Part shown: piece after piece, positions 19,149-27,567 of the stretch | How the letters are laid out: each line of letters opens with the position of its first letter | Numbering within the stretch: position 1 is the first letter of the stretch | From: Candidatus Delongbacteria bacterium | GTDB taxonomy: Bacteria > CAIWAD01 | Assembly (NCBI GenBank): GCA_041675285.1 | Contig: JBAYTZ010000005.1 | Span: 186,001-250,000 of the forward strand | DNA: 64,000 nucleotides | Direction of reading: 5' to 3' | Notes under the pieces: generated by a model | The model's database searches: none | What the model saw: only the letters and a program-made list of their open reading frames with translations | What the model was told of the DNA's origin: nothing | Program-made: the position numbers and the translations under genes

Positions 19149-20714
19149 GTGAGAATCGGTCTGTTGATTCCAGCCTGTGTGTGGGCTCTCGGCCCGCGGC
19201 CCGCAGCCGCGGCCCCCGGCGTCGTCGCGGACCAGGCCCTCGTGCGCTTCCAGTCCCCGCTGAGCCTGGCCGAGGCCGGCACGCGGCTCGACGCGCCGGG
19301 CTGGCACGTGGAGCGCCTGCTCAGCCCGCGGCTGGGCATCGCCCTGGTGCGCCTGGACGGCCTGCCGCTGGCGGAGGGGCTGGCCGCCCTGCGCGAGCAT
19401 CCCGCCCTGCGCTGGGCCCAGGCCGACCACTTCGTGGAAGAACGCCTGCTGCCCGACGATTCGGCCTTCGCCCAGCAGTGGGCCCTGCAGCAGGCCAGCG
19501 ACGCGGACATCGACGCGCCGGAGGCTTGGGATCTCGCCACGGGGGGCACGGACCCCCTGGGACGACGGATCGTCGTGGCCGTGGTGGACGGTGGGATGGA
19601 TCTGGCGCACCCCGACCTGGCCCCCAACGTCTGGACCAATCCGGGCGAATCGCAGAACGGACTGGACGACGACGGCAACGGCTACGTGGACGACCTGCAC
19701 GGTTGGAACGCCTACAGCGGCAGCGGCAGCCTGGTGTTCAACGGCCACGGCACGCACGTCTCGGGGATCGTGGGCGCGCGCGGCAACAACCTCAACATGG
19801 TCTGCGGCGTCAACTGGGACGTGGAGTTGATGACCGTCTGCGGCAGCAGCACGACCACCAGCGTGGCCGTCGCGGCCTACAACTACGTGCTGGAGCAGAA
19901 GAGCCGCTGGCTGGAGAGCGCGGGTCTGCAGGGGGCTAACGTGGTGGCGGCCAACTCCAGTTTCGGGGTCAACTACGCCAACTGCGCGGCGGGCGAGTAC
20001 CCCGCCTGGAACGACATGTACGACGCACTGGGCGCGGTGGGCGTGCTCTCCGTGGCAGCCACGATGAACATCAACGCCAACGTGGACCTGCAGGGCGACG
20101 TGCCCACCAGCTGCCCGTCGGACTTCCTGATCACCTGCACCAACACGACCAACCAGGACCTGCGCAACCCCAGCAGCGCGTACGGCGCGCTCTCCATCGA
20201 CCTGGGGGCGCCGGGCACCCAGGTGCTCTCCACCTACCTCAACAGCGCGACGACCTACTTGAGCGGCACGTCCATGTCGGCCCCCCACGTCAGCGGGGCC
20301 GTGGCCCTCCTGCACGCGGTGGCCTCGGACAGCCTGGCCCACGTGCTGCGGGACGATCCGCCGGCCGGCGCGCTGGCGCTCAAGGAGCTGCTGCTGGAGG
20401 CGGTGGATCCCCTGCCCACGCTGGCGGGCCTGACGGTCACGGGCGGGCGGCTCAACCTGGGACGCGCGGCGGCCGTTGCTGCGGCCTGGCCGCCGCCGCC
20501 GCTCATCCGGCTGACCATCGTGCATCAGTCCGACCAGCGCCTGCTCTTCAGCTGGGACGAGCTGCCCGCCGCCCTGGCCTACCAGTTGGAGCAGTGGGAT
20601 GCGGAGCAGGCCGCCTGGCTGCGGCTGGTGACGGTGACGGAGCCCAGCTGGCTCAGCCCGCCGCACCTGCCCCAGAGTGCGGGCCTGTACCGGGTGCGCG
20701 CCGAACTGCCGTAA
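19149..20714 (+). CDS. Secreted subtilisin-like serine protease (S8)
   Basis: A 521-residue protein starting at GTG 19149 with AAGGAG seven nucleotides upstream and a signal peptide (IGLLIPACVWALGPRPAAAA). Residues about 25-110 are an inhibitor I9-like prodomain region with VRFQSPLSLAEAG and a RWAQADHFVEE end. The catalytic domain has Asp147 in VVAVVDGGMD, His200 in NGHGTHVSG and Ser375 in SGTSMSAPHVSG. Several Cys are present, so disulphides are possible in the envelope. The C-terminal 60 residues look like a short fibronectin-III-like module (LLFSWDELPAALAYQLEQW). It lacks a PNPFNP tail and so may be released by another route. Monocistronic. Confidence 0.93.
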   Translation: MRIGLLIPACVWALGPRPAAAAPGVVADQALVRFQSPLSLAEAGTRLDAPGWHVERLLSPRLGIALVRLDGLPLAEGLAALREHPALRWAQADHFVEERLLPDDSAFAQQWALQQASDADIDAPEAWDLATGGTDPLGRRIVVAVVDGGMDLAHPDLAPNVWTNPGESQNGLDDDGNGYVDDLHGWNAYSGSGSLVFNGHGTHVSGIVGARGNNLNMVCGVNWDVELMTVCGSSTTTSVAVAAYNYVLEQKSRWLESAGLQGANVVAANSSFGVNYANCAAGEYPAWNDMYDALGAVGVLSVAATMNINANVDLQGDVPTSCPSDFLITCTNTTNQDLRNPSSAYGALSIDLGAPGTQVLSTYLNSATTYLSGTSMSAPHVSGAVALLHAVASDSLAHVLRDDPPAGALALKELLLEAVDPLPTLAGLTVTGGRLNLGRAAAVAAAWPPPPLIRLTIVHQSDQRLLFSWDELPAALAYQLEQWDAEQAAWLRLVTVTEPSWLSPPHLPQSAGLYRVRAELP

Positions 20715-20766
20715 CGCGGGACGAATACAGCGGGATGCTCGGGGTCGGGAAGGGGGCGGGCTGCCG

Positions 20767-21435
20767 TCAGCGCAAGGCGTCCTGGGGCGGCGCCAGGTGA
20801 CCCAGAGCCAGGCTCAGCTGGCGGCGGGCCAGTTCGGCCTCGACGGAATCCAGCAGTTGGCGCATCTTGGCCCGGTCGGAGTAGATGTCCAGGTGGTCGG
20901 CGTCCACCATGATCACCGGGATGTCGCGGATCCGGCCGATCCAGTCCTCGTAGAGCAGGTTGAGGCGCTGCAGGTACTCGGGGCTGATGTTCTGCTCGTA
21001 GCTGCGGCCGCGGGTGCGGATCCGGGCCTGCAGCGTGTCCACCGAGGCGCGCAAGTAGATCAGCAGGTCGGGCTTGCGCAGGAACTGGCACATGTTGTGG
21101 AAGAGCCGGTAATAGGTGAGCCACTCGCGCTCGCTGATGTGTCCCATCTGGTAGAGATTACGCGCGAAGATCTCCACGTCTTCCCAGATGGTGCGGTCCT
21201 GGACGGCCCCGCGCTCCCCCTCGCACAACCGCAGGTGATCCGCGTAGCGCGACTGCAGGAAGTAGATCTGCAGGTGGAAGGCCCAGCGGCCCATGTCGCC
21301 GTAGAAGTCCTGCAGGAAGGGGTTGTCCGCCACGCTCTCGTAGTGCGGATCCCAGCTCAGGCGGCGGGCCAGCCAGTCGGTCAGGGTGGTTTTGCCGGCT
21401 CCGATGTTGCCGGCGATGCCGATCAGTCCTTTCAT
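20767..21435 (-). CDS. Deoxynucleoside kinase (dCK/dGK/TK2-like)
   Basis: A 222-residue protein. The ATG at 21435 places the P-loop GNIGAGKTT at residues 9-17, as in the dNK family, and GGAG lies just upstream. The ERS/DR-type catalytic motif is seen as DRTIWED, and the lid as RIRTRGRSYEQ. By family it phosphorylates deoxyribonucleosides to monophosphates in nucleotide salvage, in the cytosol. The exact nucleoside (dA, dG, dC or T) cannot be told from the sequence. It faces the subtilase gene end to end and diverges from tRNA-Thr. Confidence 0.9.
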   Translation of the reverse strand: MKGLIGIAGNIGAGKTTLTDWLARRLSWDPHYESVADNPFLQDFYGDMGRWAFHLQIYFLQSRYADHLRLCEGERGAVQDRTIWEDVEIFARNLYQMGHISEREWLTYYRLFHNMCQFLRKPDLLIYLRASVDTLQARIRTRGRSYEQNISPEYLQRLNLLYEDWIGRIRDIPVIMVDADHLDIYSDRAKMRQLLDSVEAELARRQLSLALGHLAPPQDALR

Positions 21436-21513
21436 GGCTCCAAGGTAGAAAACCGGGGCGAGGCCCGGTGTCACACGCGGGTTGCCGGGTTTTCTATCTT
21501 GCGCTCCGCGCAC

Positions 21514-21586
21514 GCCACTCTAGCTCAATTGGTAGAGCAGCGGTTTTGTAAACCGCAGGTTGGGGGTTCAAGTCCCCTGGGTGGCC
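21514..21586 (+). tRNA. tRNA-Thr (anticodon TGT)
   Basis: Full cloverleaf: acceptor GCCACTC/GGGTGGC, D-arm GCTC/GAGC, anticodon stem GCGGT/ACCGC with loop TTTGTAA, T-arm GGGGG/CCCCT with TTCAAGT. The base after the acceptor stem is C, which is unusual for a bacterial threonine tRNA. CCA is not encoded. Confidence 0.95.
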
Positions 21587-21624
21587 TACTTGTGAGGCGG
21601 CCGACTCGAACCGGCGGTCAGAGA

Positions 21625-21658
21625 AAGGGGCTTCCTCGGAAGCCCCTTGCGCGTTTTT
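21625..21658 (+). terminator. Rho-independent terminator after tRNA-Thr
   Basis: AAGGGGCTTCC pairs with GGAAGCCCCTT around a TC-G turn, followed by GCGCG and TTTTT. It lies 39 nt after the tRNA and may also help end the convergent DUF4384 gene. Confidence 0.85.
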
Positions 21659-21671
21659 CTGTTTCAATCGC

Positions 21672-22976
21672 TCAGGATGTGTGACCGGGACGCGGTTTGG
21701 AGGGCTTGCTCGGCTTGGCCGGTTCCGGCCTGGGCTCGGGCTTCGCCTCGGGCTTGCTCTCCGGTTTGGAGTCGTCCTTGTCCTTGCGGCTGTCCGGTGT
21801 CACCGCGGGGGCCTTTTTCTTCTTGCCCTTCCCGCTGGTGGTCGCGGGCTTGGGCTTGGGTTTGGAGGCCGGCGGCGCGTCCACCTGGGGCGTGGGCCGC
21901 TGGACCGAGCCCGGTCCCGTGCTCAGCGTGGAGGGTCGCGAACCGTCGCGCGGCTTGTCCGGCAGGCCCGGCAGGTCGGGTTCGGTGCTGATCACGCTCG
22001 GGGCGCGCGGTGCCAGGCTGGGCGTGTCCACGTCCAGGCGCTTCTTCAGGTTGATGAACTCGGGCTTGTCCGTGGACTGGCGCCGGGGCGGCTCGCGCCA
22101 GGCGTCCCGGTCCTGGATGCGCGGGGTCTCCAGGCTGCGCCAGCGGTCCGAGTAGTGCCGGCGCTCGGCCCAGACCCGGCGGCTGCGCCAGGGCCGCGTG
22201 TCGTAGTCCCAGGGACTGCCGCCCTGCAGGTAGATGTAGACCACGGGCGGACGCCACCAGGGGTGCCAGCCGTCCCACAAAAAGCAGTGGTGGTAGCGGT
22301 AGTAGCCATGGTAGTGGTGCACGACCTCCCAGCTGCACCAGCAGTGGTCGTGCGTGCAGGCCGGATGCCAGCAGTCGCAGTAGGGGCACCAGTAGTCGTA
22401 GACGTGGTGGTGCATGACGATCCCCACGGAGACGTCCTCGTCCTCTTCCACTTCCTCGTCCACCTGGGCCAGCTGGGTCACCCCCGTCTCCATCACCGAG
22501 AGCAGGCCGGTGGCGTAGTTGTCCAGTTCCTTCTCCACCCGGGTCAGGCGGGCGTTGACGTCGGGCAGATCCTGGGGATCCGGGGCAAGGAAGTGTTGAC
22601 GCGAGGCGCGGATGGGGCGGTACTCGCGCGTGTGCACGGCCACCAGCTGTTCCAGCCCGGCCTGGCTGCCCGCGTAAAGGGGATGCAGCCAGAGAGTGTC
22701 GCCGGCGCGGACCTGGCCGCGGCCATCCTCGGCCAGGACCGGGTAGAGCAGGCTGACGTAGCCCTGGGAATCCAGCGAGTAGAAATAGACGAAGCCGTCC
22801 GACCGCACGGCGATGCGGGCCCCGTAGGGTTCGCCCGTGAAGGCTTCGCTGCGTTCCAGTTCCAGGGAGAGTCGCGGCTCGGAGCCGCGCCGGCTGGCGG
22901 CGGCGGGCAGGCTGATGAGCACGAGGAGCAAGAGGACCAGCGCGCGCGCGCTGGGGCGGTTCCAGAGTTGGGACAT
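21672..22976 (-). CDS. Secreted DUF4384-like protein with His/Cys-rich centre and Lys/Pro-rich tail
   Basis: A 434-residue protein with AGGAGG before its ATG and a signal peptide (ALVLLLLVLISLPAAAS). Residues about 35-110 resemble DUF4384: GEPYGARIAVRSDGFVYFYS followed by GYVSLLYPV. A middle stretch (about 185-235) is extraordinarily rich in His, Cys, Tyr and Trp, for example YWCPYCDCWHPACTHDHCW and HHYHGYYRYHHC. The last 150 residues are low-complexity Lys/Pro/Ser text. The centre could bind metal, or it could be a structural aromatic patch. No enzymatic motif is present. Located in the periplasm or on the surface by inference. Confidence 0.75.
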   Translation of the reverse strand: MSQLWNRPSARALVLLLLVLISLPAAASRRGSEPRLSLELERSEAFTGEPYGARIAVRSDGFVYFYSLDSQGYVSLLYPVLAEDGRGQVRAGDTLWLHPLYAGSQAGLEQLVAVHTREYRPIRASRQHFLAPDPQDLPDVNARLTRVEKELDNYATGLLSVMETGVTQLAQVDEEVEEDEDVSVGIVMHHHVYDYWCPYCDCWHPACTHDHCWCSWEVVHHYHGYYRYHHCFLWDGWHPWWRPPVVYIYLQGGSPWDYDTRPWRSRRVWAERRHYSDRWRSLETPRIQDRDAWREPPRRQSTDKPEFINLKKRLDVDTPSLAPRAPSVISTEPDLPGLPDKPRDGSRPSTLSTGPGSVQRPTPQVDAPPASKPKPKPATTSGKGKKKKAPAVTPDSRKDKDDSKPESKPEAKPEPRPEPAKPSKPSKPRPGHTS

Positions 22977-23225
22977 GTGCGCCTCCTTTCTGAGGTCGAT
23001 GCGAAGGCCTGCGTCGGGCAGGCGGGAAATCGGCCGCGGCAGGCGGCCCGTTGCGCAGGCCCTTCAACTGTGGAATGTACGATGGGTTTCCCCCCGCAAG
23101 GGAATTCTCTGGCCCAGCGACCCATTCGGGAGCTGCCCGCGCCCGCGGGAATTGTACCCGGCCGCCGGGTTTGGCACCTTCGGCGGACGCGAACGGGCGC
23201 GCGCGGACGGCGACAGAAAGGCTGC

Positions 23226-23705
23226 ATGTTCAACATCGTACTGGTGGAACCGGAGATCCCGCAGAACTCGGGCAACGTGGTCCGGCTCTGCGCCTGCACC
23301 AACAGCCGGCTCTTCCTGGTGGAGCCGCTGGGCTACAGCCTGGACGACGCCCGGCTGAAGCGCGCGGGCCTGGACTACTGGGAACGCGCGGTCTTCCGCG
23401 TGGTGCCCAGCCTGGACGAGCTGCTGGAGCGCTTCGATTCCCGCCGCTTCTTCTTTTTCAGCACCAAGGCCGCGCGTTGCTACACGTCCCACCCTTACCA
23501 GGCCGGGGACTTCCTGGTCTTCGGGCGCGAGTCCCGCGGGTTGGACGAGCGCCTCTTGGCCGAGTTCCCGGAGCAGACCCTGACCATTCCCATGCCGGGC
23601 CGCACACGCAGCCTGAACCTGGGCAACAGTGTGTCCATCGCCTTGTACGAAGGCCTGCGCCAGCTGGAGTCCTGGCCCGGCCCCAACCCGACGGGAGTCG
23701 CATGA
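23226..23705 (+). CDS. trmL: tRNA (cytidine/uridine-34 2'-O)-methyltransferase TrmL
   Basis: A 159-residue SPOUT-class methyltransferase; length and order fit TrmL. N-terminal VLVEPEIPQNSGNVVRLCA is the family signature. FGRESRGLDERLL and the C-terminal knot LTIPMPGRTRSLNLGNSVSIALYEGLRQ bind S-adenosylmethionine. It methylates the wobble ribose of tRNA-Leu. Start ATG has AAAGG upstream. The stop overlaps argS by four bases (ATGA), so the two are translationally coupled. Confidence 0.95.
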   Translation: MFNIVLVEPEIPQNSGNVVRLCACTNSRLFLVEPLGYSLDDARLKRAGLDYWERAVFRVVPSLDELLERFDSRRFFFFSTKAARCYTSHPYQAGDFLVFGRESRGLDERLLAEFPEQTLTIPMPGRTRSLNLGNSVSIALYEGLRQLESWPGPNPTGVA

Positions 23706-25510
23706 GCGTGCTTGACCAGTTGGCCCAGTGGATTTCCTCGGCCGTCGAGGCCGGTTTTTCCGTGACCCTGCCGCCGGAGGAGATCCAGCTGGACCTGCCG
23801 CCGGACGCCGCCCTGGGCGACCTGGCCTTCGGCTGTTTTCCGCTGGCCAAGGCCTGCCGACGCGCGCCCCAGCAGATCGCGCTGGAACTGGCCCGCCGGC
23901 TGGAGGGCCACCCGGGGCTCTGCGCCGTGCGCGCCGACGGGCCCTACCTCAACCTCAGCCTGGAGAAGTCCGCCTGGTTCGCCGAGGTGCTGGGCGGCTG
24001 GCTGGCCGCAGGCCCGGAACTGGCCCTGCCGCCGGAGCAATGCCGGCGCTACCTGGTGGAGTTCAGCTGCCCCAACACCAACAAGCCCCAGCACCTGGGC
24101 CACGTGCGCAACAACTTCCTGGGCGACGCGCTCTCGCGCTTGCTGGGGGCGGTGGGCCACGAGGTCACGCGCGTCAACCTGATCAACGACCGCGGCATTC
24201 ACATCTGCAAGAGCATGCTGGCCTGGCAGCGCTGGGGCGAGGGTCGCACGCCGGAGAACACGGGCCGCAAGGGCGACCACCTGGTGGGCGATTCCTACGT
24301 GGAGTTCGCCAGCCGGCTGGCGGCGGAGGAGGCCGCCTGGCGCCAGGGACGGGGTCTGACGGGTCCGGCGACGGAGGCCGAGCACGCGGAGTTCGAGGCC
24401 CAGTCCGAGCTGCTGGGGGCCGCGCGCGTCCTGCTGCAGGCCTGGGAGGCCGGCGACGCCGATGTCCACGCGCTCTGGCGGCGGATGAACGACTGGGTGC
24501 TGGCCGGCTACCGCGAAACCTACGCGCGGCAGGGCATCGACTTCGACCGCGTGTTTTACGAAAGCGAGATCTGGAAGCTGGGCCGCTCCGAGGTGGAGGA
24601 GGGCCTGGCCCGGGGCGTCTTCCGGCGCGAGCCCGGCGGTGCCGTGGTCTGCCCGCTGGAGGAGCTGGGCCTGGAGCCCAAGGTCCTGCTGCGCTCCGAC
24701 GGCACGGCGATCTACATGACCCAGGACCTGGGCAACGCCGTGATGCGCCACCGCCAGTTGGGCTTCGACGCGATGATCTACGTGGTGGGCAGCGAGCAGG
24801 AGCATCACTTCCGCGTGTTGTTCCACATCCTGGGCAAGCTGGGCTACGATTGGGCCGAGCGCCTGACCCACTTCAGCTACGGGATGGTCAACCTGCCCAG
24901 CGGCAAGATGAAGAGCCGTGAAGGCACGGTGGTGGACGCCGACGACCTGCTGGACGAACTGGAGCTGGCCTGCCGCCGGGTGCTGGAGGAGAGCCAGAAG
25001 CGCTCGGACCTGCCGGAGGCGGAGAAGGACGAAATCGTGCGCCAGCTGGCCCTGGCCGCGGTCAAATACTTCGTACTCAAAGTGAATCCCCGCTTGGACA
25101 TGCTCTACGACCCGGAGGAGAGCATCGACCTGGCGGGCAACACCGGTCCCTATCTGCAGTACGCCCACGCCCGCATCCGCAGCCTGGTGCGCAAGAGCGG
25201 CCTGGAGCCGGACCCGCAGCAGAGTTTCGAGCTGCTGGTGGAGCCCGAAGAGATCGAGCTGCTCAAGACCCTGGCCCTCTGGCCGCGGGAAGTCCGGCTG
25301 GCCGCCGCCCAGCTCAACCCGGCCCGGGTGGCCCAGCGCACCTACGAGCTGGCGCGCTGCTTCTCGCGCTTCTTCAACGCACACAGCGTCTTCGACCGGG
25401 TGGACGACCCGCGCCTGGCCGCCCAGCGCATCGCGCTGGTGGCCGCCGTGGGCGCGGCCTTGCGCCGCGGCCTGGACCTGCTGGGCATTCCTACACCGGA
25501 AAGGATTTGA
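23702..25510 (+). CDS. argS: Arginyl-tRNA synthetase
   Basis: A 602-residue class I aminoacyl-tRNA synthetase charging tRNA-Arg. It has an N-terminal Add1-like tRNA-binding domain (residues 1-95), then the Rossmann catalytic core with FSCPNTNKPQHLGHVRNN (HIGH-like HLGH) and VNLINDRGIH. The KMSK-loop counterpart is GKMKSREGTVVDADDLLDEL. The C-terminal anticodon-binding DALR domain has NTGPYLQYAHARIRS and YELARCFSRFFNAHSVFD. Length is normal. It is coupled to trmL and followed two bases later by xth. Confidence 0.96.
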   Translation: MSVLDQLAQWISSAVEAGFSVTLPPEEIQLDLPPDAALGDLAFGCFPLAKACRRAPQQIALELARRLEGHPGLCAVRADGPYLNLSLEKSAWFAEVLGGWLAAGPELALPPEQCRRYLVEFSCPNTNKPQHLGHVRNNFLGDALSRLLGAVGHEVTRVNLINDRGIHICKSMLAWQRWGEGRTPENTGRKGDHLVGDSYVEFASRLAAEEAAWRQGRGLTGPATEAEHAEFEAQSELLGAARVLLQAWEAGDADVHALWRRMNDWVLAGYRETYARQGIDFDRVFYESEIWKLGRSEVEEGLARGVFRREPGGAVVCPLEELGLEPKVLLRSDGTAIYMTQDLGNAVMRHRQLGFDAMIYVVGSEQEHHFRVLFHILGKLGYDWAERLTHFSYGMVNLPSGKMKSREGTVVDADDLLDELELACRRVLEESQKRSDLPEAEKDEIVRQLALAAVKYFVLKVNPRLDMLYDPEESIDLAGNTGPYLQYAHARIRSLVRKSGLEPDPQQSFELLVEPEEIELLKTLALWPREVRLAAAQLNPARVAQRTYELARCFSRFFNAHSVFDRVDDPRLAAQRIALVAAVGAALRRGLDLLGIPTPERI

Positions 25511-25512
25511 AC

Positions 25513-26331
25513 ATGGCCCATCCCGCCCCCCTGCGGCTGATCTCGTGGAACGTCAACGGGCTGCGCGCGGCCCTGGGCAAGGGTTTCCTGGACTGGCTGG
25601 GCGCCGAGCGCCCGGACCTGCTGGCCCTGCAGGAAGTCCGGGCCCGCCCGGAGCAGCTGCCCGGCCACCTGCCCCAAGCGCTGGAGGAGCTGGGCTATCG
25701 CCAGGTCTGGCATCCGGCCCAGCGGCCGGGCTATTCGGGCACGGCGCTGTTCAGCCGCGTGGAGGGCGAGCTCTTCGCCGGCCTGGCGACGCTGGATCCC
25801 GCCCTGGCGGAGTGGGACGGCGAGGGCCGGGTCTGCGGCTGGCGCCGGGACGACCTGCTGCTCTTGGGCGTCTACTTTCCCAACGGCACCGCGGGCCCGG
25901 AGCGGCTGGAGTACAAGCTGGCCTTCTACGAGATGTTCCAGGGGCTGTGCGAGGCGCGCCAGGCCCTGGGCGAGCGGCTGGTGGTCTGCGGCGACGTCAA
26001 CACGGCGCACCGCGAGATCGACCTGGCCCGGCCCAAAGAAAACCGCGGCACCAGCGGCTTTCTGCCCGTGGAGTGCGCCTGGCTGGACGCCTTCACCGGC
26101 GGCCGCCGCCAGCCCGGGCTGGTGGACAGTTTCCGCCAGCTGCAGCCCGCGGCCGCCGGGCGCTATTCCTGGTGGAGCCAGCGCGGCGGCGCCCGTGCGC
26201 GCAACGTGGGCTGGCGCCTGGACTACTTCTTCCTTACGCCCGATCTCCTGCCGGCCCTGCGCCGGGCCGAGATCCTGGACCAGGTCACGGGCAGCGACCA
26301 TTGCCCGGTGGAGCTGGTCCTCGCCCTCTGA
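25513..26331 (+). CDS. xth: Exodeoxyribonuclease III (AP endonuclease)
   Basis: A 272-residue protein of the EEP (exonuclease-endonuclease-phosphatase) family that cuts at abasic sites in base-excision repair. Motifs: SWNVNGLRAAL, metal-ligand Glu in LLALQEVRA, GVYFPNG, GDVNTAHREIDLARPKEN and the final GSDHCPVELVL with the catalytic Asp-His. Its ATG lies 8 nt after AAGGA and just after the argS stop. Last gene of the trmL-argS-xth operon. A perfect hairpin GGAAGTC/GACTTCC at 26363-26379 follows, without a T-run. Confidence 0.95.
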   Translation: MAHPAPLRLISWNVNGLRAALGKGFLDWLGAERPDLLALQEVRARPEQLPGHLPQALEELGYRQVWHPAQRPGYSGTALFSRVEGELFAGLATLDPALAEWDGEGRVCGWRRDDLLLLGVYFPNGTAGPERLEYKLAFYEMFQGLCEARQALGERLVVCGDVNTAHREIDLARPKENRGTSGFLPVECAWLDAFTGGRRQPGLVDSFRQLQPAAAGRYSWWSQRGGARARNVGWRLDYFFLTPDLLPALRRAEILDQVTGSDHCPVELVLAL

Positions 26332-26496
26332 GCCGGGGCCGGACTCCCGCACCGGGCGCTCCGGAAGTCCCGGACTTCCAAGTTCCGGCCCAGGATTTGC
26401 CCCACTCCCTGCCAAGCCGTTCCACGCCGTTTTCCGCGGGCATTTTCTGCCTTTGCGGCGCGTGGGCTGGGCAAGGATGGCGAGAGAAGGGCAGTC

Positions 26497-27567
26497 ATGG
26501 CCGACGAGCAGTCCCTCCAGGAAAAAACCCAGGACGCCACGCCGAAACGGCGGGACGACGCCCGGCGTGAGGGCCAGGTGGCCCGCTCACTGGAGCTGGC
26601 TTCCAGCGCCGTGCTGGGCGCCGCCCTGGGCTCCTTCCTGCTGTTCGGGGGCTGGATGCGCGAGCAGCTGGGCCAGTACCTGGGCGCGCGCCTGACCCTG
26701 CCCGCCCGGCTGGACCTGAACCTCGAGAACACGCCGGCCCTGCTGCAGGAGGCCGGCGGCCAGGCAATCCTGGTGCTGGCGCCGCTGCTGCTGGTCCTGG
26801 CCGGCGCGGCCCTCTTGGCGCACGTGGGCCAGGTGGGGCTGGTGTTCACGGGCAAGCCGCTGGCGCCGGACTGGAGCCGGATCAGCCCGCTAAGCGGCCT
26901 CAAGCAGATGTTCGCCCTGCGCAGCCTGACCGAGCTGATCAAGAGCCTGCTCAAGGTGGGCCTGGTGGGTTTCGTGGCCTGGCTGGTGATCCAGCGCGAA
27001 CTGCCCGCCCTGCGGGGCCTGGTGTTCGCCGATCCCAGCGAGTTCCTGCCCGCGCTGGGGGGCGCCGTGGTGCGCATGACCGGCTGGGTGCTGGCCCTGC
27101 TGCTGGTGCTGGCCGCCGCCGACGTGACCTTTCAGCGCTGGGACCTCTCCCGCCGGCTGAAGATGAGCGTCCAGGACGTGCGCGAAGAGATGAAGCAGTC
27201 CGAGGGCGATCCGCTGCTCAAGCGCCGCCAGCGCGGCATCCAGCTGGAATCGGCCTACAACCGGATGATCCGCGACCTGCCCCGGGCGGACGTGGTGGTG
27301 GCCAACCCGATCCACCTGGCCGTGGCCCTGCAGTACGACCCGGCGCAGATGCGCGCCCCGCGCGTGATCGCCAAGGGCCGCCGGTTGGTGGCCCAGCGCA
27401 TCAAGGACATCGCCCGCGAGCACGGCATCCCGGTGATCGAGGACAAGCCGCTGGCGCGCTCGCTCTTCAAGGCCTGCGCCGTGGGCGCCGAAGTGCCGGG
27501 TGAGCTCTACCGCGCCGTGGCCGAGCTGCTGGCCTTCGTCTACCGGCTGAAGCGGAGGAGCGCATGA
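26497..27567 (+). CDS. flhB: Flagellar export-gate protein FlhB
   Basis: A 356-residue inner-membrane protein of the flagellar type III export apparatus, normal length. It begins with the typical EKTQDATPKRRDDARREGQV, followed by four membrane segments (about 35-55, 90-110, 140-160, 180-205) and the cytoplasmic domain with DPLLKRRQRGIQLE. The self-cleavage motif, usually NPTH, reads NPIH at residues 270-273. FlhB switches export from rod/hook to filament substrates after this cleavage. AGAAGGG precedes the ATG. First gene of a long operon; flhA overlaps its end by four bases. Confidence 0.96.
   Translation: MADEQSLQEKTQDATPKRRDDARREGQVARSLELASSAVLGAALGSFLLFGGWMREQLGQYLGARLTLPARLDLNLENTPALLQEAGGQAILVLAPLLLVLAGAALLAHVGQVGLVFTGKPLAPDWSRISPLSGLKQMFALRSLTELIKSLLKVGLVGFVAWLVIQRELPALRGLVFADPSEFLPALGGAVVRMTGWVLALLLVLAAADVTFQRWDLSRRLKMSVQDVREEMKQSEGDPLLKRRQRGIQLESAYNRMIRDLPRADVVVANPIHLAVALQYDPAQMRAPRVIAKGRRLVAQRIKDIAREHGIPVIEDKPLARSLFKACAVGAEVPGELYRAVAELLAFVYRLKRRSA

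Noticed and set aside
21801..22300. Lys/Pro- and His-rich repeats as a possible CRISPR or tandem array
   Set aside because: They are codon-level low complexity inside one open frame, without regular repeat-spacer spacing.
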